The translations under genes and the position numbers were made by a program. A DNA stretch of 64,000 nt from Caballeronia sp. INDeC2 (lineage in GTDB: Bacteria > Pseudomonadota > Gammaproteobacteria > Burkholderiales > Burkholderiaceae). Positions 27,084 through 36,349 of this stretch are shown here, one piece after another (the stretch's first letter is position 1; each line of letters opens with the position of its first letter). The DNA lies in contig NZ_JALQDG010000033.1 of the NCBI RefSeq assembly GCF_023631325.1, forward strand, positions 1 through 64,000, in the 5' to 3' direction. The notes beneath the pieces are model-generated. The model saw nothing but the letters and a program-made list of their open reading frames with translations. It did no database searches and was not told the DNA's origin.

Positions 27084-27914
27084 ATGACAGATTCCGTTCT
27101 GCAAGACCGGCCCGAGCTCGAAGTCACGCGCGTGCGCCACGCGCTCAAGTTTCGCCTGCTTCAAGTCACGCGCGTGACGGCGCTCAATCCGTATCTCGTA
27201 CGCGTGACCTTCACCGGCGATTCGCTCGACGATTTCGTGAGCGCCTCATTCGACGATCACGTGAAGCTGTTCTTCCCGCAGCCCGGCGAGACGATGCCCG
27301 CGCTGCCGCAAGCCGGTCCCGATGGACCCGTGTTCGATCCTGCGAAGCCGCGTCCGATCGCGCGCGATTTCACACCGCGCCGCTTCGATCGTGAAGCGCG
27401 CGAACTCGATATCGAATTCGCGCTGCACGAAGCCGGTCCCGCGACCGCATGGGCCGCGCAAGCCGCGCCGGGTCAGTATCTCGGCATCGGCGGGCCGCGT
27501 GGATCGTTCGTGATTCCGACGCAGTTCGACTGGCATCTGATGATCGGCGATGAGACCGCGTTGCCCGCCATCGCGCGTCGTCTGGAAGAGCTGCCCGAAG
27601 GGACGCGCGTGGCGACGCTGATCGAAGTTGCCGATCAATCCGCACGTATCGAGTTCGATACGCGCGCCGATCTCTATGCGCAATGGCGTTATCGTAACGA
27701 GAGCGAGCATCCCGGCGGCGCGCTGCTGCTTGCCTTGCGCGAAATCTACGTGCCCGAAGGCGAAGGCTACGTGTGGGCCGCGGGCGAAGCCACGCTGATG
27801 CGCGCAGTCCGCAAGCTGCTGTGCGATGAACGCGGCGTCGACAAGAAGCGCATTCGTGCTTCCGCTTACTGGAAGCGCGGCGAACAAGGCGTACACGAGA
27901 CGATCGAAGGCTGA
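27084..27914 (+). CDS. siderophore-interacting protein / NADPH ferric-chelate reductase (YqjH-like)
   Basis: A 276-residue cytoplasmic FAD reductase of the SIP family. The FAD-binding barrel contains ARDFTPRRFDREARELDIEFALHE (FAD motif RxYTxR-like as DFTPRRF) and GQYLGIGGPRGSF; the NADPH-side domain reads WHLMIGDETALPAIARRLEELP and YVWAAGEATLMRAVRKLL. It reduces Fe(III)-siderophore or other Fe chelates to release iron. It follows the PadR gene by 16 bases in the same orientation, whereas the E. coli pair is divergent. Confidence 0.9.
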   Translation: MTDSVLQDRPELEVTRVRHALKFRLLQVTRVTALNPYLVRVTFTGDSLDDFVSASFDDHVKLFFPQPGETMPALPQAGPDGPVFDPAKPRPIARDFTPRRFDREARELDIEFALHEAGPATAWAAQAAPGQYLGIGGPRGSFVIPTQFDWHLMIGDETALPAIARRLEELPEGTRVATLIEVADQSARIEFDTRADLYAQWRYRNESEHPGGALLLALREIYVPEGEGYVWAAGEATLMRAVRKLLCDERGVDKKRIRASAYWKRGEQGVHETIEG

Positions 27915-28022
27915 TTCAATTCTTTCTGACAGCATCCAGCATGGTTCGACGCACAGTGAGCGCAAAGCCGCGATAATCGTGGCAACGGAGACATTCAACG
28001 CTCATCGAACGGTAATGCGACC

Positions 28023-29780
28023 ATGACCGACACATTCGGGAAAAAGCCCAGCGAAGAGCCCGTGCAAGCAGGCGGCCTGCGTAAATCGCTGACGAGCTAT
28101 GGAGACAACGGCTTCTCGCTGTTCCTGCGCAAAGCGTTCATCAAGGGTGCGGGTTATACCGACAGTGTGCTGGATCGCCCGTTGATCGGCATCGTGAACA
28201 CGGGCAGCGCGTATAACCCGTGTCACGGCAATGCGCCGCAATTGATCGAAGCGGTGAAGCGCGGCGTGATGCTGGCAGGCGGCTTGCCGATGGACTTCCC
28301 GACGATATCGGTCGCCGAATCGTTCTCGCAACCAACGAGCATGTACCTGCGCAATCTGATGTCGATCGACACGGAAGAGATGATTCGCGCCCAGCCGATG
28401 GACGCGGTCGTGCTGATCGGCGGATGCGACAAGACCGTGCCCGCGCAATTGATGGGCGCGGCATCGGCCGGCATTCCCGCGATTCAACTCATCACGGGCT
28501 CGATGCTGACGGGCGCGCATCGCGGCGAGCGCGTCGGCGCATGCACGGATTGCCGCCGCTATTGGGGGCGTTTTCGCGCGGAGGAAATCGACGAAGCGGA
28601 AATCGCGGCCGTGAACAATCAGCTCGTCGCAAGCGTGGGCACATGTTCCGTGATGGGCACGGCGAGCACGATGGCATGCATCGCCGAAGCGCTCGGCATG
28701 ACGGTGCCGGGAGGCGCATCGCCGCCCGCGGTCACGTCGGATCGCATGCGCATCGCAGAACTCACGGGCACGCAAGCGGTGCAGATGGCGCTGGATAACC
28801 TCACCATCGACAAGATTCTCACCGCCGAGGCATTCGAAAACGCAATGCGCGTGCTGCTCGCGATCGGCGGCTCGACGAATGGCATTGTGCATCTCACGGC
28901 GATTGCCGGACGCATGGGTTATGACGTCGATCTGAAAGCGCTCGATCGAATGGGACGCGAGACGCCCGTACTCGTCGACCTGAAGCCATCCGGTTCGCAT
29001 TACATGGAGGACTTTCACAAGGCCGGCGGCATGGCGACGCTATTGCGCGAATTGAAGCCGCTTCTGAACCTCGACACATTGACGGTAACGGGCCGCACGC
29101 TCGGCGAAGAGATCGAAACCGCGGGCCCGGCATTCGAGCAGGACGTCGTGCGTCCTTTCGACAAACCGATCTATCCGCAAGGCGGCATCGCAGTGCTCGA
29201 AGGCAATCTCGCGCCGGGCGGCGCGATCATCAAGCAATCGGCGGCGAATGCGAAGTTGATGGAACACGAAGGCCGCGCGGTCGTGTTCGAGAATGGCGTG
29301 GATCTCGCGGCGCGCATCGATTCCGACGATCTCGACGTCACACCTGACGATATCCTCGTGCTGAAGAGCATCGGACCCAAAGGCGCACCGGGCATGCCGG
29401 AAGCCGGCTATATCCCGATTCCGCGCAAGCTCGCGGTGAAGGGCGTGAAAGATATCGTGCGCATCTCGGATGGACGCATGAGCGGCACGGCGTTCGGCAC
29501 TATCGTGCTGCATGTGACGCCCGAATCGGCAGTGGGCGGACCGCTCGCGCACGTTCGGACGGGCGATCGCATTCGCCTGAGCGTATCGAAACGCGAGATA
29601 ACTTTACTCGTCAGCGATGAAGAACTCGACGCGCGCGCGAAGGCATCGCCTGTCAGCGTGCCGAGCGCGGATCGCGGTTATCGCAAGCTGTTCTATGACA
29701 CGGTGACGCAAGCGGACAAGGGCGTCGATTTCGACTTCCTGCGCGCGACGCAAACGCGAGGCGTGATTCCACGCGGATAA
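28023..29780 (+). CDS. IlvD/Edd-family dehydratase (sugar-acid dehydratase type)
   Basis: A 585-residue Fe-S dehydratase. Cluster cysteines are in YNPCHGNAPQ, GGCDKTVPAQLMGAAS and GTCSVMGTASTM; the C-terminal domain has GPKGAPGMPEAG and VRISDGRMSGTAFGTIVLHVTPESA. The latter, with FRGERVG-like HRGERVG, resembles arabonate/xylonate dehydratases more than true dihydroxyacid dehydratase. It would convert a 2,3-dihydroxy acid into a 2-keto-3-deoxy acid. It is convergent with the operon ending at 29801. No obvious sugar-acid operon surrounds it, though a pentose/galactose 1-dehydrogenase is encoded near the window end. Confidence 0.85.
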   Translation: MTDTFGKKPSEEPVQAGGLRKSLTSYGDNGFSLFLRKAFIKGAGYTDSVLDRPLIGIVNTGSAYNPCHGNAPQLIEAVKRGVMLAGGLPMDFPTISVAESFSQPTSMYLRNLMSIDTEEMIRAQPMDAVVLIGGCDKTVPAQLMGAASAGIPAIQLITGSMLTGAHRGERVGACTDCRRYWGRFRAEEIDEAEIAAVNNQLVASVGTCSVMGTASTMACIAEALGMTVPGGASPPAVTSDRMRIAELTGTQAVQMALDNLTIDKILTAEAFENAMRVLLAIGGSTNGIVHLTAIAGRMGYDVDLKALDRMGRETPVLVDLKPSGSHYMEDFHKAGGMATLLRELKPLLNLDTLTVTGRTLGEEIETAGPAFEQDVVRPFDKPIYPQGGIAVLEGNLAPGGAIIKQSAANAKLMEHEGRAVVFENGVDLAARIDSDDLDVTPDDILVLKSIGPKGAPGMPEAGYIPIPRKLAVKGVKDIVRISDGRMSGTAFGTIVLHVTPESAVGGPLAHVRTGDRIRLSVSKREITLLVSDEELDARAKASPVSVPSADRGYRKLFYDTVTQADKGVDFDFLRATQTRGVIPRG

Positions 29781-29800
29781 AAGAATAACAATCACGCCCG

Positions 29801-30682
29801 CTATTTCGGCTGCACGATGGCGAAGCGTTTCTCGACATCGACCGCTTTGTCCAGCCCGACAAAGCGGTTGTACTCCTCGAACGGCGTTAAGCGATCGGCG
29901 ATCGCATCCGTCGAGCCTTCCCGCATGAACACGGCGAGCATGTCCTTCACCGCCTTGTGCATCGCGAGCATCGGCTCGATGGGGCTCAACGTGTAATCGA
30001 AGCCTATTTCGTAGGCCTCTTTCATCGACACGTAGGGGCTCTTTCCGGTACGCGCCTGATTGAAGAGAATCGGCTTGCCAAGCGGCTTCAAGCGTCGCGT
30101 GAGCTCGCGCATATGTTCGATGCTTTCCGGCGCGTCGGCATAGAGACCGTCCGCGCCCGCTTGCGCGTACGCTTCGAGTCGTGCGATGGCGTCGTCGATG
30201 CCCGTGACCGCGATCGCATCCGTGCGCGCCACGATGAAAAAATCCGGATCTCGACGCGCGTCGATCATCGCGCGCAACTTCAGCACCATTTCTTCCTTCG
30301 ATACGAGCTGCTTGCCCGCATAGTGCCCGCACTTCTTCGGCAGCGCCTGATCTTCGAGATGCAGCACGGAGGCGCCCGCTTCTTCCCAAAGGCGCATCGT
30401 GCGCTGCACGTCGAGAATGCCGCCATAACCCGTATCGGCATCGGCGAAGATCGGCACCGACGTCACTCGGCATATGCGGCGAATATGCTCGAACATCTCC
30501 GTTTGCGACAGCACGCCGACATCGGGCTGTCCGGCGACGACACCCGACGCGACGAAGCCCGATACATAGATGGACTTCGCGCCGGCCTGCTCGGCAAGCA
30601 TGGCGGTGATCGCGTCATGCGCGCCCATACAAACGAAAGGACCTTCCTTGAACAACTCGCGAAAACGTGCGGAACGGGTCAA
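29801..30682 (-). CDS. isocitrate lyase/PEP mutase-family lyase (dimethylmalate lyase-like)
   Basis: A TIM-barrel protein of 293 residues from a TTG at 30682, which has GGAG 7 bases upstream; a GTG at 30706 would add 8 residues. Mg-binding DADTGYGG, catalytic-loop Cys in LPKKCGHYAGK and VARTDA are intact, which points to C-C lyase rather than phosphomutase chemistry. Relatives include PrpB, oxaloacetate decarboxylase and 2,3-dimethylmalate lyase. Last gene of a seven-gene operon behind an aconitase-type hydratase pair, as in the dmdA-dmdB-dml order of nicotinate-degrading clostridia; a substituted malate is the likely substrate, cleaved to pyruvate and a short acid. Confidence 0.82.
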   Translation of the reverse strand: MTRSARFRELFKEGPFVCMGAHDAITAMLAEQAGAKSIYVSGFVASGVVAGQPDVGVLSQTEMFEHIRRICRVTSVPIFADADTGYGGILDVQRTMRLWEEAGASVLHLEDQALPKKCGHYAGKQLVSKEEMVLKLRAMIDARRDPDFFIVARTDAIAVTGIDDAIARLEAYAQAGADGLYADAPESIEHMRELTRRLKPLGKPILFNQARTGKSPYVSMKEAYEIGFDYTLSPIEPMLAMHKAVKDMLAVFMREGSTDAIADRLTPFEEYNRFVGLDKAVDVEKRFAIVQPK

Positions 30683-30698
30683 GATGAGTCTCCGGAAG

Positions 30699-31316
30699 TC
30701 AGCCACGGTAAGCCCAGCCGCGCGCCTTGCGATCGTCGGCGCGATATCGCGCGATCTGTTCGCTCATGCGTCGTGTCTGGTCGATTTCATCCAGTCCTTC
30801 GAGCAGCGCCTCGCGTGGTGCTTCGTCGAACTCGAAGCGAATCGGATCGATTGCCGGAGCGCGTATTTCGAGCGCACGCAAATCGACTTCGACATTCGCG
30901 CCGTCGCGCGAAACAGCGGCAATTCGTTCGATAACGTTTGCATCGAGTTGCACCGCGAGCAAGCCGTTTTGCAGGCAATTGCTATAGAAGATATCGCCGA
31001 ACGATGGTGCGATCACGCAGCGAATGCCCGCTTCCTCGAGCGCCCACACGGCCATTTCACGTGAACTGCCGCAACCGAAGTTCTTGCCGACAAGCATGAT
31101 GCATGCGTGACGGAAGGCCGGCTGATTCAGCACGAAGTCATCCCGCTCGCCGCTCTCCGGTCCATTGCCGCGATAGCGCAATGTCTCCAGCAAATAAGGT
31201 CCAAGCTGACCGCGCTTCAATTGCGAAATGCGTTCGATGCGAATGATGAGATCCGTATCGATGTTATCGCGCAAGAGCGGCGCGGCCGGACCGATGATCG
31301 TCGTGACGGCTTTCAT
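30699..31316 (-). CDS. LeuD-like hydro-lyase small subunit
   Basis: A 205-residue swivel-domain subunit of the aconitase superfamily. It has LLRDNIDTDLIIRIERISQ, the active-site segment GKNFGCGSSREMAVWAL and VIAPSFGDIFYSNCLQNGLL. ATG 31316 overlaps the stop of the large subunit (ATGA) and excludes the longer upstream frame. With the LeuC-like subunit it forms a [4Fe-4S] hydro-lyase. Leucine biosynthesis is unlikely because leuB/leuA are absent and the genes sit in an importer operon. Confidence 0.85.
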   Translation of the reverse strand: MKAVTTIIGPAAPLLRDNIDTDLIIRIERISQLKRGQLGPYLLETLRYRGNGPESGERDDFVLNQPAFRHACIMLVGKNFGCGSSREMAVWALEEAGIRCVIAPSFGDIFYSNCLQNGLLAVQLDANVIERIAAVSRDGANVEVDLRALEIRAPAIDPIRFEFDEAPREALLEGLDEIDQTRRMSEQIARYRADDRKARGWAYRG

Positions 31317-32719
31317 CGCGATACTCCCGATTGCGGCGCGGCGATATGGCCTGCAATCGCACTCGCCGCCGCAACTGCGGGACTCGCCAGATGCGTGCGC
31401 GCTCCCGGCCCTTGTCTGCCGATGAAATTGCGATTCGACGTCGATACGCAACGCTCACCGCGCCCGACGACATCGCCATTCGCACCGACGCACATCGAGC
31501 AGCCCGGCTCGCGCCATTCGAAGCCTGCCGCGCGAAAGATATCGTCGAGCCCCTCTTCATGCGCCTGACGTGCGACCGTGAGCGAACCCGGCACGACCCA
31601 CGCCTTCACGTTGTCCGCAACATGAAGACCATCGACGATACGCGCGGCCGTTCGCAAGTCTTCGATACGGCTGTTCGTGCATGAGCCGATGAACACGCGA
31701 TCCACGGCAAGCTCATCGAGATGCTGTCCCGCATGAACGCCCATGTAGTCGATCGCGTCTTGCGCGGCGCGCCGACGCGATTCGTCCGTGAGTGCCGCCG
31801 GATCGGGAATCGTGTCGTCGAGTGCGATCACATGTTCGGGGCTCGTGCCCCATGTCACTTGCACGCGTATCGCGGCTGCATCGACGATCACTTCAGAATC
31901 GAAGTGCGCGCCTTCATCACTCGCGAGCGCCTTCCAGTCCGCGAGCGCGGCATCGAATTGCGCGCCTTGCGGTGCATACGGTTTATCGCGCAGATACGCG
32001 AACGTCTTCTCGTCGGGCGCTATCAGCCCGAACTTCGCGCCCAGTTCGATGCTCAGGTTGCATAGCGTAAGACGCCCTTCCATCGACAGTTCTTCGATCG
32101 CCTCGCCCGCATACTCCACCGCATGTCCGGTGCCGCCCGCCGCGCCGATCTTGCCGATCACATACAGAATCATGTCCTTCGCGCTCACGCCTTCGCGCAC
32201 GCGGCCTTCGAAGCGCACGCGCATCGTCTTCGGCCGCTTCTGGCGAATGGTTTGCGTGGCCAGTACATGAACCACTTCCGTCGAGCCGATGCCGAATGCA
32301 AGCGCACCCATCGCGCCGTGCGTGCAGGTGTGGCTATCCGCGCATACGATCGACGTGCCCGGCAACGACAGCCCAAGCTCCGGCCCGATCACATGCACGA
32401 TGCCTTGCTGGCCATCATTACCGATATCGAAGATAGGAATCGCGTGATGTGCCGCCTGCAAGCGCATTGCATCGACCATCTCCGTGCTCCAGGCGGCATC
32501 GCCTGCCGTGCGACCGGGCATCGTCGAGATCACATGGTCCAGCGTTGTGAACGTCAGCGCGGGGCTATCCACGTTCAGGTGGCGTCGTTCGAGCACGCGA
32601 ACCGCTTCGACGCCAGTCAGTTCGTGCATCAGATGACGATCCACTTGCAGAAGATCGATGCCGCCTGCTAGATGCGCAATTGCATGACTGTCCCACAGCT
32701 TGTCGAAGAGCGTTTTCAT
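31313..32719 (-). CDS. LeuC-like hydro-lyase large subunit
   Basis: A 468-residue large subunit of the 3-isopropylmalate dehydratase family. Fe-S ligands are Cys in VFIGSCTNSRIEDLR and the pair in EPGCSMCVGANGD; VCADSHTCTHGAMGALAFGIGSTEV (core DSHTCTHGA) is the substrate-side motif. Length and domain order are standard for LeuC. Begins 2 bases after the permease stop. Together with the LeuD-like subunit and the downstream lyase it resembles dimethylmaleate hydratase DmdAB plus lyase; citramalate or another alkyl-malate is equally possible. Confidence 0.87.
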   Translation of the reverse strand: MKTLFDKLWDSHAIAHLAGGIDLLQVDRHLMHELTGVEAVRVLERRHLNVDSPALTFTTLDHVISTMPGRTAGDAAWSTEMVDAMRLQAAHHAIPIFDIGNDGQQGIVHVIGPELGLSLPGTSIVCADSHTCTHGAMGALAFGIGSTEVVHVLATQTIRQKRPKTMRVRFEGRVREGVSAKDMILYVIGKIGAAGGTGHAVEYAGEAIEELSMEGRLTLCNLSIELGAKFGLIAPDEKTFAYLRDKPYAPQGAQFDAALADWKALASDEGAHFDSEVIVDAAAIRVQVTWGTSPEHVIALDDTIPDPAALTDESRRRAAQDAIDYMGVHAGQHLDELAVDRVFIGSCTNSRIEDLRTAARIVDGLHVADNVKAWVVPGSLTVARQAHEEGLDDIFRAAGFEWREPGCSMCVGANGDVVGRGERCVSTSNRNFIGRQGPGARTHLASPAVAAASAIAGHIAAPQSGVSR

Positions 32720-32721
32720 GA

Positions 32722-33498
32722 TCAGTCGCTATGCGTGAGATGACGCTGCCAGGCGAGGAACAACATATTGACGAGCGTCGCGAACACGAAGAGCATCAGC
32801 GCGAGCGCCATGATCGTGCTGGTTTCGTTGCGGTTCATCGCGATCATCAGCAAACGTCCGATGCCGCTCTGCGATGCAAACATTTCACCGATCAGCGTCC
32901 CAAGCAACGTCAACGAAAAGCCGATGCGCAAGCCTGATACCACTTCCGGCACGCATGCGGGAAGCAGCACATGACACGCAAAATCGCCCGGGCTCATGCG
33001 ATATGTCCTCGCCGCGCGCGCGTAAATCGGCGGCATGTTGCGCACTGCGTTCATGGTGAAGAGCGTGATGGGCACGATGCCGTGCATCACGCCGAAGACG
33101 ATCTTCGCCCATAGGCCGAGGCCGCACGCGAGCAGCACGACGGGATAGAGGGTGACCTTCGGGATCGAGTAGAAGCCCATCATCAGCGGTTCCATCACGT
33201 CGCCGGCCATGCGGCGCGACCCTAGGAGCAAGCCGAGGCACACGCCTGCGATGGCGGATATCGCGAACGCCGATGCGAACGCGAGCGAGGTCACGTAAAG
33301 GCTCGTCGGGAAATCCGCATCGCTCACGATATGCACCGCGCGCTGCACGGTATGCACAGGCGTCGTCAGAACATCGGGGCCGAGCACTTCGCTCAGGATC
33401 TGCCATAGCGCGACGAGCACGACGATCAGCACGAACGCATCGGTCCAGCGCTGCGCGTGGCGCGTTCTCGTACCATGCGTGATGACGACGGTGCTCAT
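32722..33498 (-). CDS. ABC transporter permease, nitrate/sulfonate/taurine (SsuC/TauC) class
   Basis: A 258-residue inner-membrane permease with about six helices; the coupling loop YARAARTYRMSPGDFACHVLLPACVPEV carries the family EAA-type motif. It overlaps the other permease by 4 bases. Having two distinct permeases rather than a homodimer is less usual in the Ssu/Tau class. It imports the ligand of the binding protein encoded at the start of the operon. Confidence 0.87.
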   Translation of the reverse strand: MSTVVITHGTRTRHAQRWTDAFVLIVVLVALWQILSEVLGPDVLTTPVHTVQRAVHIVSDADFPTSLYVTSLAFASAFAISAIAGVCLGLLLGSRRMAGDVMEPLMMGFYSIPKVTLYPVVLLACGLGLWAKIVFGVMHGIVPITLFTMNAVRNMPPIYARAARTYRMSPGDFACHVLLPACVPEVVSGLRIGFSLTLLGTLIGEMFASQSGIGRLLMIAMNRNETSTIMALALMLFVFATLVNMLFLAWQRHLTHSD

Positions 33499-34253
33499 GC
33501 CGCCTCCCTTCTGATGCGCCGGTACAAGCGCCTTTCGGCGTGCCGCAGCAAGCCGTTGATCGTAGTGACGAAGACCAGCATGAGGACCATGAGTCCGTAC
33601 ATCGTCAGGTTATCGAATGCGTTGTAGGCGAATGCAATCTGATAGCCGAAGCCCGATCCCGACAACACGAACTCGCCCGCGACGACCGCGATGAACGCGT
33701 ACACCACCGTCAGTTTGATGCCCGTGAAGACGAACGGAAGGCTCGAGGGCAGCGTGATCAAACGAATCTCATCGAGCGTGCTCAGACGGCATACGCGCGC
33801 GGTTCGTAGGAGCACGCGCGGCACGCGTTCGAGGCCATTGAGCGTGTTCACGGCCATCGCGACGACCGCGAACAGAAAGCCGATGCCGACGAGCGGCCAG
33901 CGGTTCAGCCCGAAGATCACGATGAGAATCGGATAAAGCACGAATACGGGCACCGCGTAATACGACAGCAGCAAGGGATCGAGGACACGGCGCAGTCGCG
34001 GCAAACGAAAGAGCAACACGCCGCCGATGAATCCGACGATCACGGCAAGCGCCACCGCGGCCAATGCGCTGCCGAGCGTCTGCACGATATCGACGGTGAA
34101 TTGCCCCGACGTGAGAATGTCCCACGCGCTCACCGCCATGCGCGAAGGTGGAATGAACGAAACTGGATTGATCCATGCAAGACGCGTGGCGATTTCGAGC
34201 AAGGCTATCAACCCGACGATGAGCCCGATTCGCCAGCGCGCCGCCTTGTTCAC
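33495..34253 (-). CDS. ABC transporter permease, nitrate/sulfonate/taurine class
   Basis: A 252-residue permease. The start is GTG 34253, overlapping the ATPase stop as GTGA; longer upstream frames are shadows of the ATPase. First helix RIGLIVGLIALLEIATRLAW, coupling loop RTARVCRLSTLDEIRLITLPSSLP. Forms a heterodimeric pore with the permease encoded next. Confidence 0.86.
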   Translation of the reverse strand: MNKAARWRIGLIVGLIALLEIATRLAWINPVSFIPPSRMAVSAWDILTSGQFTVDIVQTLGSALAAVALAVIVGFIGGVLLFRLPRLRRVLDPLLLSYYAVPVFVLYPILIVIFGLNRWPLVGIGFLFAVVAMAVNTLNGLERVPRVLLRTARVCRLSTLDEIRLITLPSSLPFVFTGIKLTVVYAFIAVVAGEFVLSGSGFGYQIAFAYNAFDNLTMYGLMVLMLVFVTTINGLLRHAERRLYRRIRREAA

Positions 34254-35110
34254 GGCTGGCTCCCGAGCGCTTTCAACGCTTCGTCGCGCAACAGGCCCCA
34301 CACTTGCGCCGTGAGTTCGCCGAAGCGCGCATCGAGTGCGATCTTGCTGTCGCGCAGACGCGGCCAGCCTGTTTCGATCGTCGCGATGAAGCGGCCCGGA
34401 CATGCCGACATCACGCCGATGCGATCCGACAGAAGCACGGCTTCATCGATCGAATGCGTGATGAGCATCACGGTCGCGCCAGTATCGCGCCATAGCTTCA
34501 GCGTTTCATCGCCCATGAGAAGACGCGTTTGCTGATCGAGTGCACCGAAGGGTTCGTCGAGCAGCATGAGACGTGGACGAACGACCATCGCGCGCGCGAT
34601 GCATACACGCTGACGCATGCCGCCGGAAAGCTGCGCCGGATAAGCGCGTGCAAACGACTTCAGCCCCATGAAAGACAACGCGTGCTCGACGCGCTTGCGC
34701 ACTTCGTTTTCCGCCACGCCCGCGCGACGCGCGGCGAACGCGGCATTGTCGAACACGTTGAGCCACGGAAAGCTCGCGTCTTCCTGAAACACGACAGCGA
34801 CGCCATCAGGCACTTCGCGATTCACCGGCTGCCCTTCGAACTCGACCGTGCCGCCGCTCGCGGGATTGAGGCCCGCAAGCACGTCGAGCAAGGTGGATTT
34901 TCCGCATCCTGAAGGACCCACGACCGAAAAGAATTCACCCGCGCGCAGTTCGAGAGTCACCGGTCCTAGCGCATGAAACGGCGGCTTGCCCGACACGCCG
35001 GGATAGATGCGTGTGACATCGATAAGACGCGCCTGCACGCGCTCCGCATCCTGGAGAGAAGAATCGCGCGATACGACCGATATCTTCGTGCGACGTGACA
35101 ACACGCTCAT
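34250..35110 (-). CDS. ABC transporter ATP-binding protein, SsuB/TauB class
   Basis: A 286-residue single-domain ATPase: Walker A VGPSGCGKSTLLDVLAG, Q-loop VFQEDASFPWLNV, signature LSGGMRQR, Walker B LMLLDEPFGALD and switch THSIDEAV. ATG 35110 lies 7 bases after the binding-protein stop, with GAGG upstream. Second gene of the operon. Confidence 0.9.
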   Translation of the reverse strand: MSVLSRRTKISVVSRDSSLQDAERVQARLIDVTRIYPGVSGKPPFHALGPVTLELRAGEFFSVVGPSGCGKSTLLDVLAGLNPASGGTVEFEGQPVNREVPDGVAVVFQEDASFPWLNVFDNAAFAARRAGVAENEVRKRVEHALSFMGLKSFARAYPAQLSGGMRQRVCIARAMVVRPRLMLLDEPFGALDQQTRLLMGDETLKLWRDTGATVMLITHSIDEAVLLSDRIGVMSACPGRFIATIETGWPRLRDSKIALDARFGELTAQVWGLLRDEALKALGSQP

Positions 35111-35117
35111 CGCGGCC

Positions 35118-36116
35118 TCACTTCTTTGTTTGCAGATCGGCGGGAAGCAGCGATTCATCGACGATCTTCGACCAGTCGAACGGACCATCGGGAATCGCCT
35201 TCACGAGAATCAAACCCTTTAGCACTTCGTCCATGCCCTTGCGATCGAAGCTGCCTTCGCTCCAGTATTTCGGATCCGATTGCAGCACATTATTCAGTGC
35301 GGAAGCCGCCACCGCCGGGTCCATCTTGTACTGCTTCGCCAGAATCTGCGCGGACTCGTCGCGATGCGCGGCCATGTATTGCACCGCCTTGCGACGCGCC
35401 TTGATGATCCCTTTGATCACTTCGGGATGCGACTTCAGATAATCGGTGCGCACGATGCCGACCGTCTGCGTTTCATTGGGCACGATATCGGTCGAACGAA
35501 AAGCGATGCGCAACTGATCCTTCTTCGCGCTGTATGAAGGCTCCGTCATGTAAGCGACATCGACCGCGCCCTGCTGCAATGAAGTGAGCATGCCGCTCGA
35601 ACTTCCGACGGGTTTGCGCTGTACTTGTCCCGTCAATCCGGCGCGATCGAGCGCAATGGTCACGATCGTATCGGTCGTCGATTTCGGACTGCTATAGCCG
35701 ATCGTCTTGCCTTTCATCTGCTGGATATTGTTGATCGTTCCATCCTTCTTTTCGACCCAGACAAGATCGGCGAGGCTCTGTACGCCGCCATGCACGATGG
35801 TCAGATCGACACCCTGCTTCACTGCCGAGATCGCCGCGGGCAGTGCGACTTCGCCATAAGGAATCTCGGATGCCATCGCGTTGCGCACAGTGGTGCCACC
35901 GCCTTCGGACGTGATGAAGCCCGATACGTCAACGCCTTCTTCCTTGAAAAAGCCCTTTTCCATCGCGACCGCGAAGGGCACGCCGTACATGCCGTCGCCC
36001 CAATGCGTGACGGTGAGCGGTGCGGCGAGAGCGCCGGTGCTCCAAACGCAGCCGGCTGCAAGAGACGTGAGACAGGCACCGCACGCGAACCTCGCGATCT
36101 TTGCAAGCGCAAACAT
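35118..36116 (-). CDS. NMT1/THI5-like (SsuA/TauA class) substrate-binding protein
   Basis: A 332-residue periplasmic binding protein. The start at 36116 has GGAG 7 bases upstream and yields a clear signal peptide (KIARFACGACLTSLAAGC with a possible lipobox-like cysteine, then GALAAP). The mature region TVTHWGDGMYGVPFAVAMEKGFFKEEGVDV is the typical NMT1-like opening. First gene of the seven-gene operon with an aconitase-type hydratase and a lyase, so the ligand is probably the organic acid those enzymes degrade and not a sulfonate. Confidence 0.87.
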   Translation of the reverse strand: MFALAKIARFACGACLTSLAAGCVWSTGALAAPLTVTHWGDGMYGVPFAVAMEKGFFKEEGVDVSGFITSEGGGTTVRNAMASEIPYGEVALPAAISAVKQGVDLTIVHGGVQSLADLVWVEKKDGTINNIQQMKGKTIGYSSPKSTTDTIVTIALDRAGLTGQVQRKPVGSSSGMLTSLQQGAVDVAYMTEPSYSAKKDQLRIAFRSTDIVPNETQTVGIVRTDYLKSHPEVIKGIIKARRKAVQYMAAHRDESAQILAKQYKMDPAVAASALNNVLQSDPKYWSEGSFDRKGMDEVLKGLILVKAIPDGPFDWSKIVDESLLPADLQTKK

Positions 36117-36268
36117 GTAGGGTCTCCATCCATGATCGGCGGTCTCGCAGCGTGCTCGGCGCATGCGGCCGCACTGTGTTTTTCCGGACCTGCTCTATAC
36201 GTTGCTGTCTGCTCGAGCGCCGCAAACGAATGCATTGCTCGCACGGCCGTATCGCATAACCGTGCAAG

Positions 36269-36284
36269 TTAATGTATGCATTAA
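36269..36284. promoter_or_regulatory. palindromic operator candidate upstream of the hydratase/lyase operon
   Basis: TTAATG-TATG-CATTAA is a perfect inverted repeat about 150 bases upstream of the binding-protein start and downstream of the GntR gene. GntR (FCD) regulators bind short palindromes built around ATGTATGCAT-like cores, so the adjacent GntR protein is the likely ligand. Confidence 0.5.
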
Positions 36285-36349
36285 ATCCGTGAAAGTCCAG
36301 ATTCATCGAGGGCGTAGATACCCTCGTCGAATCGGGCGCGAGTCTTGAA

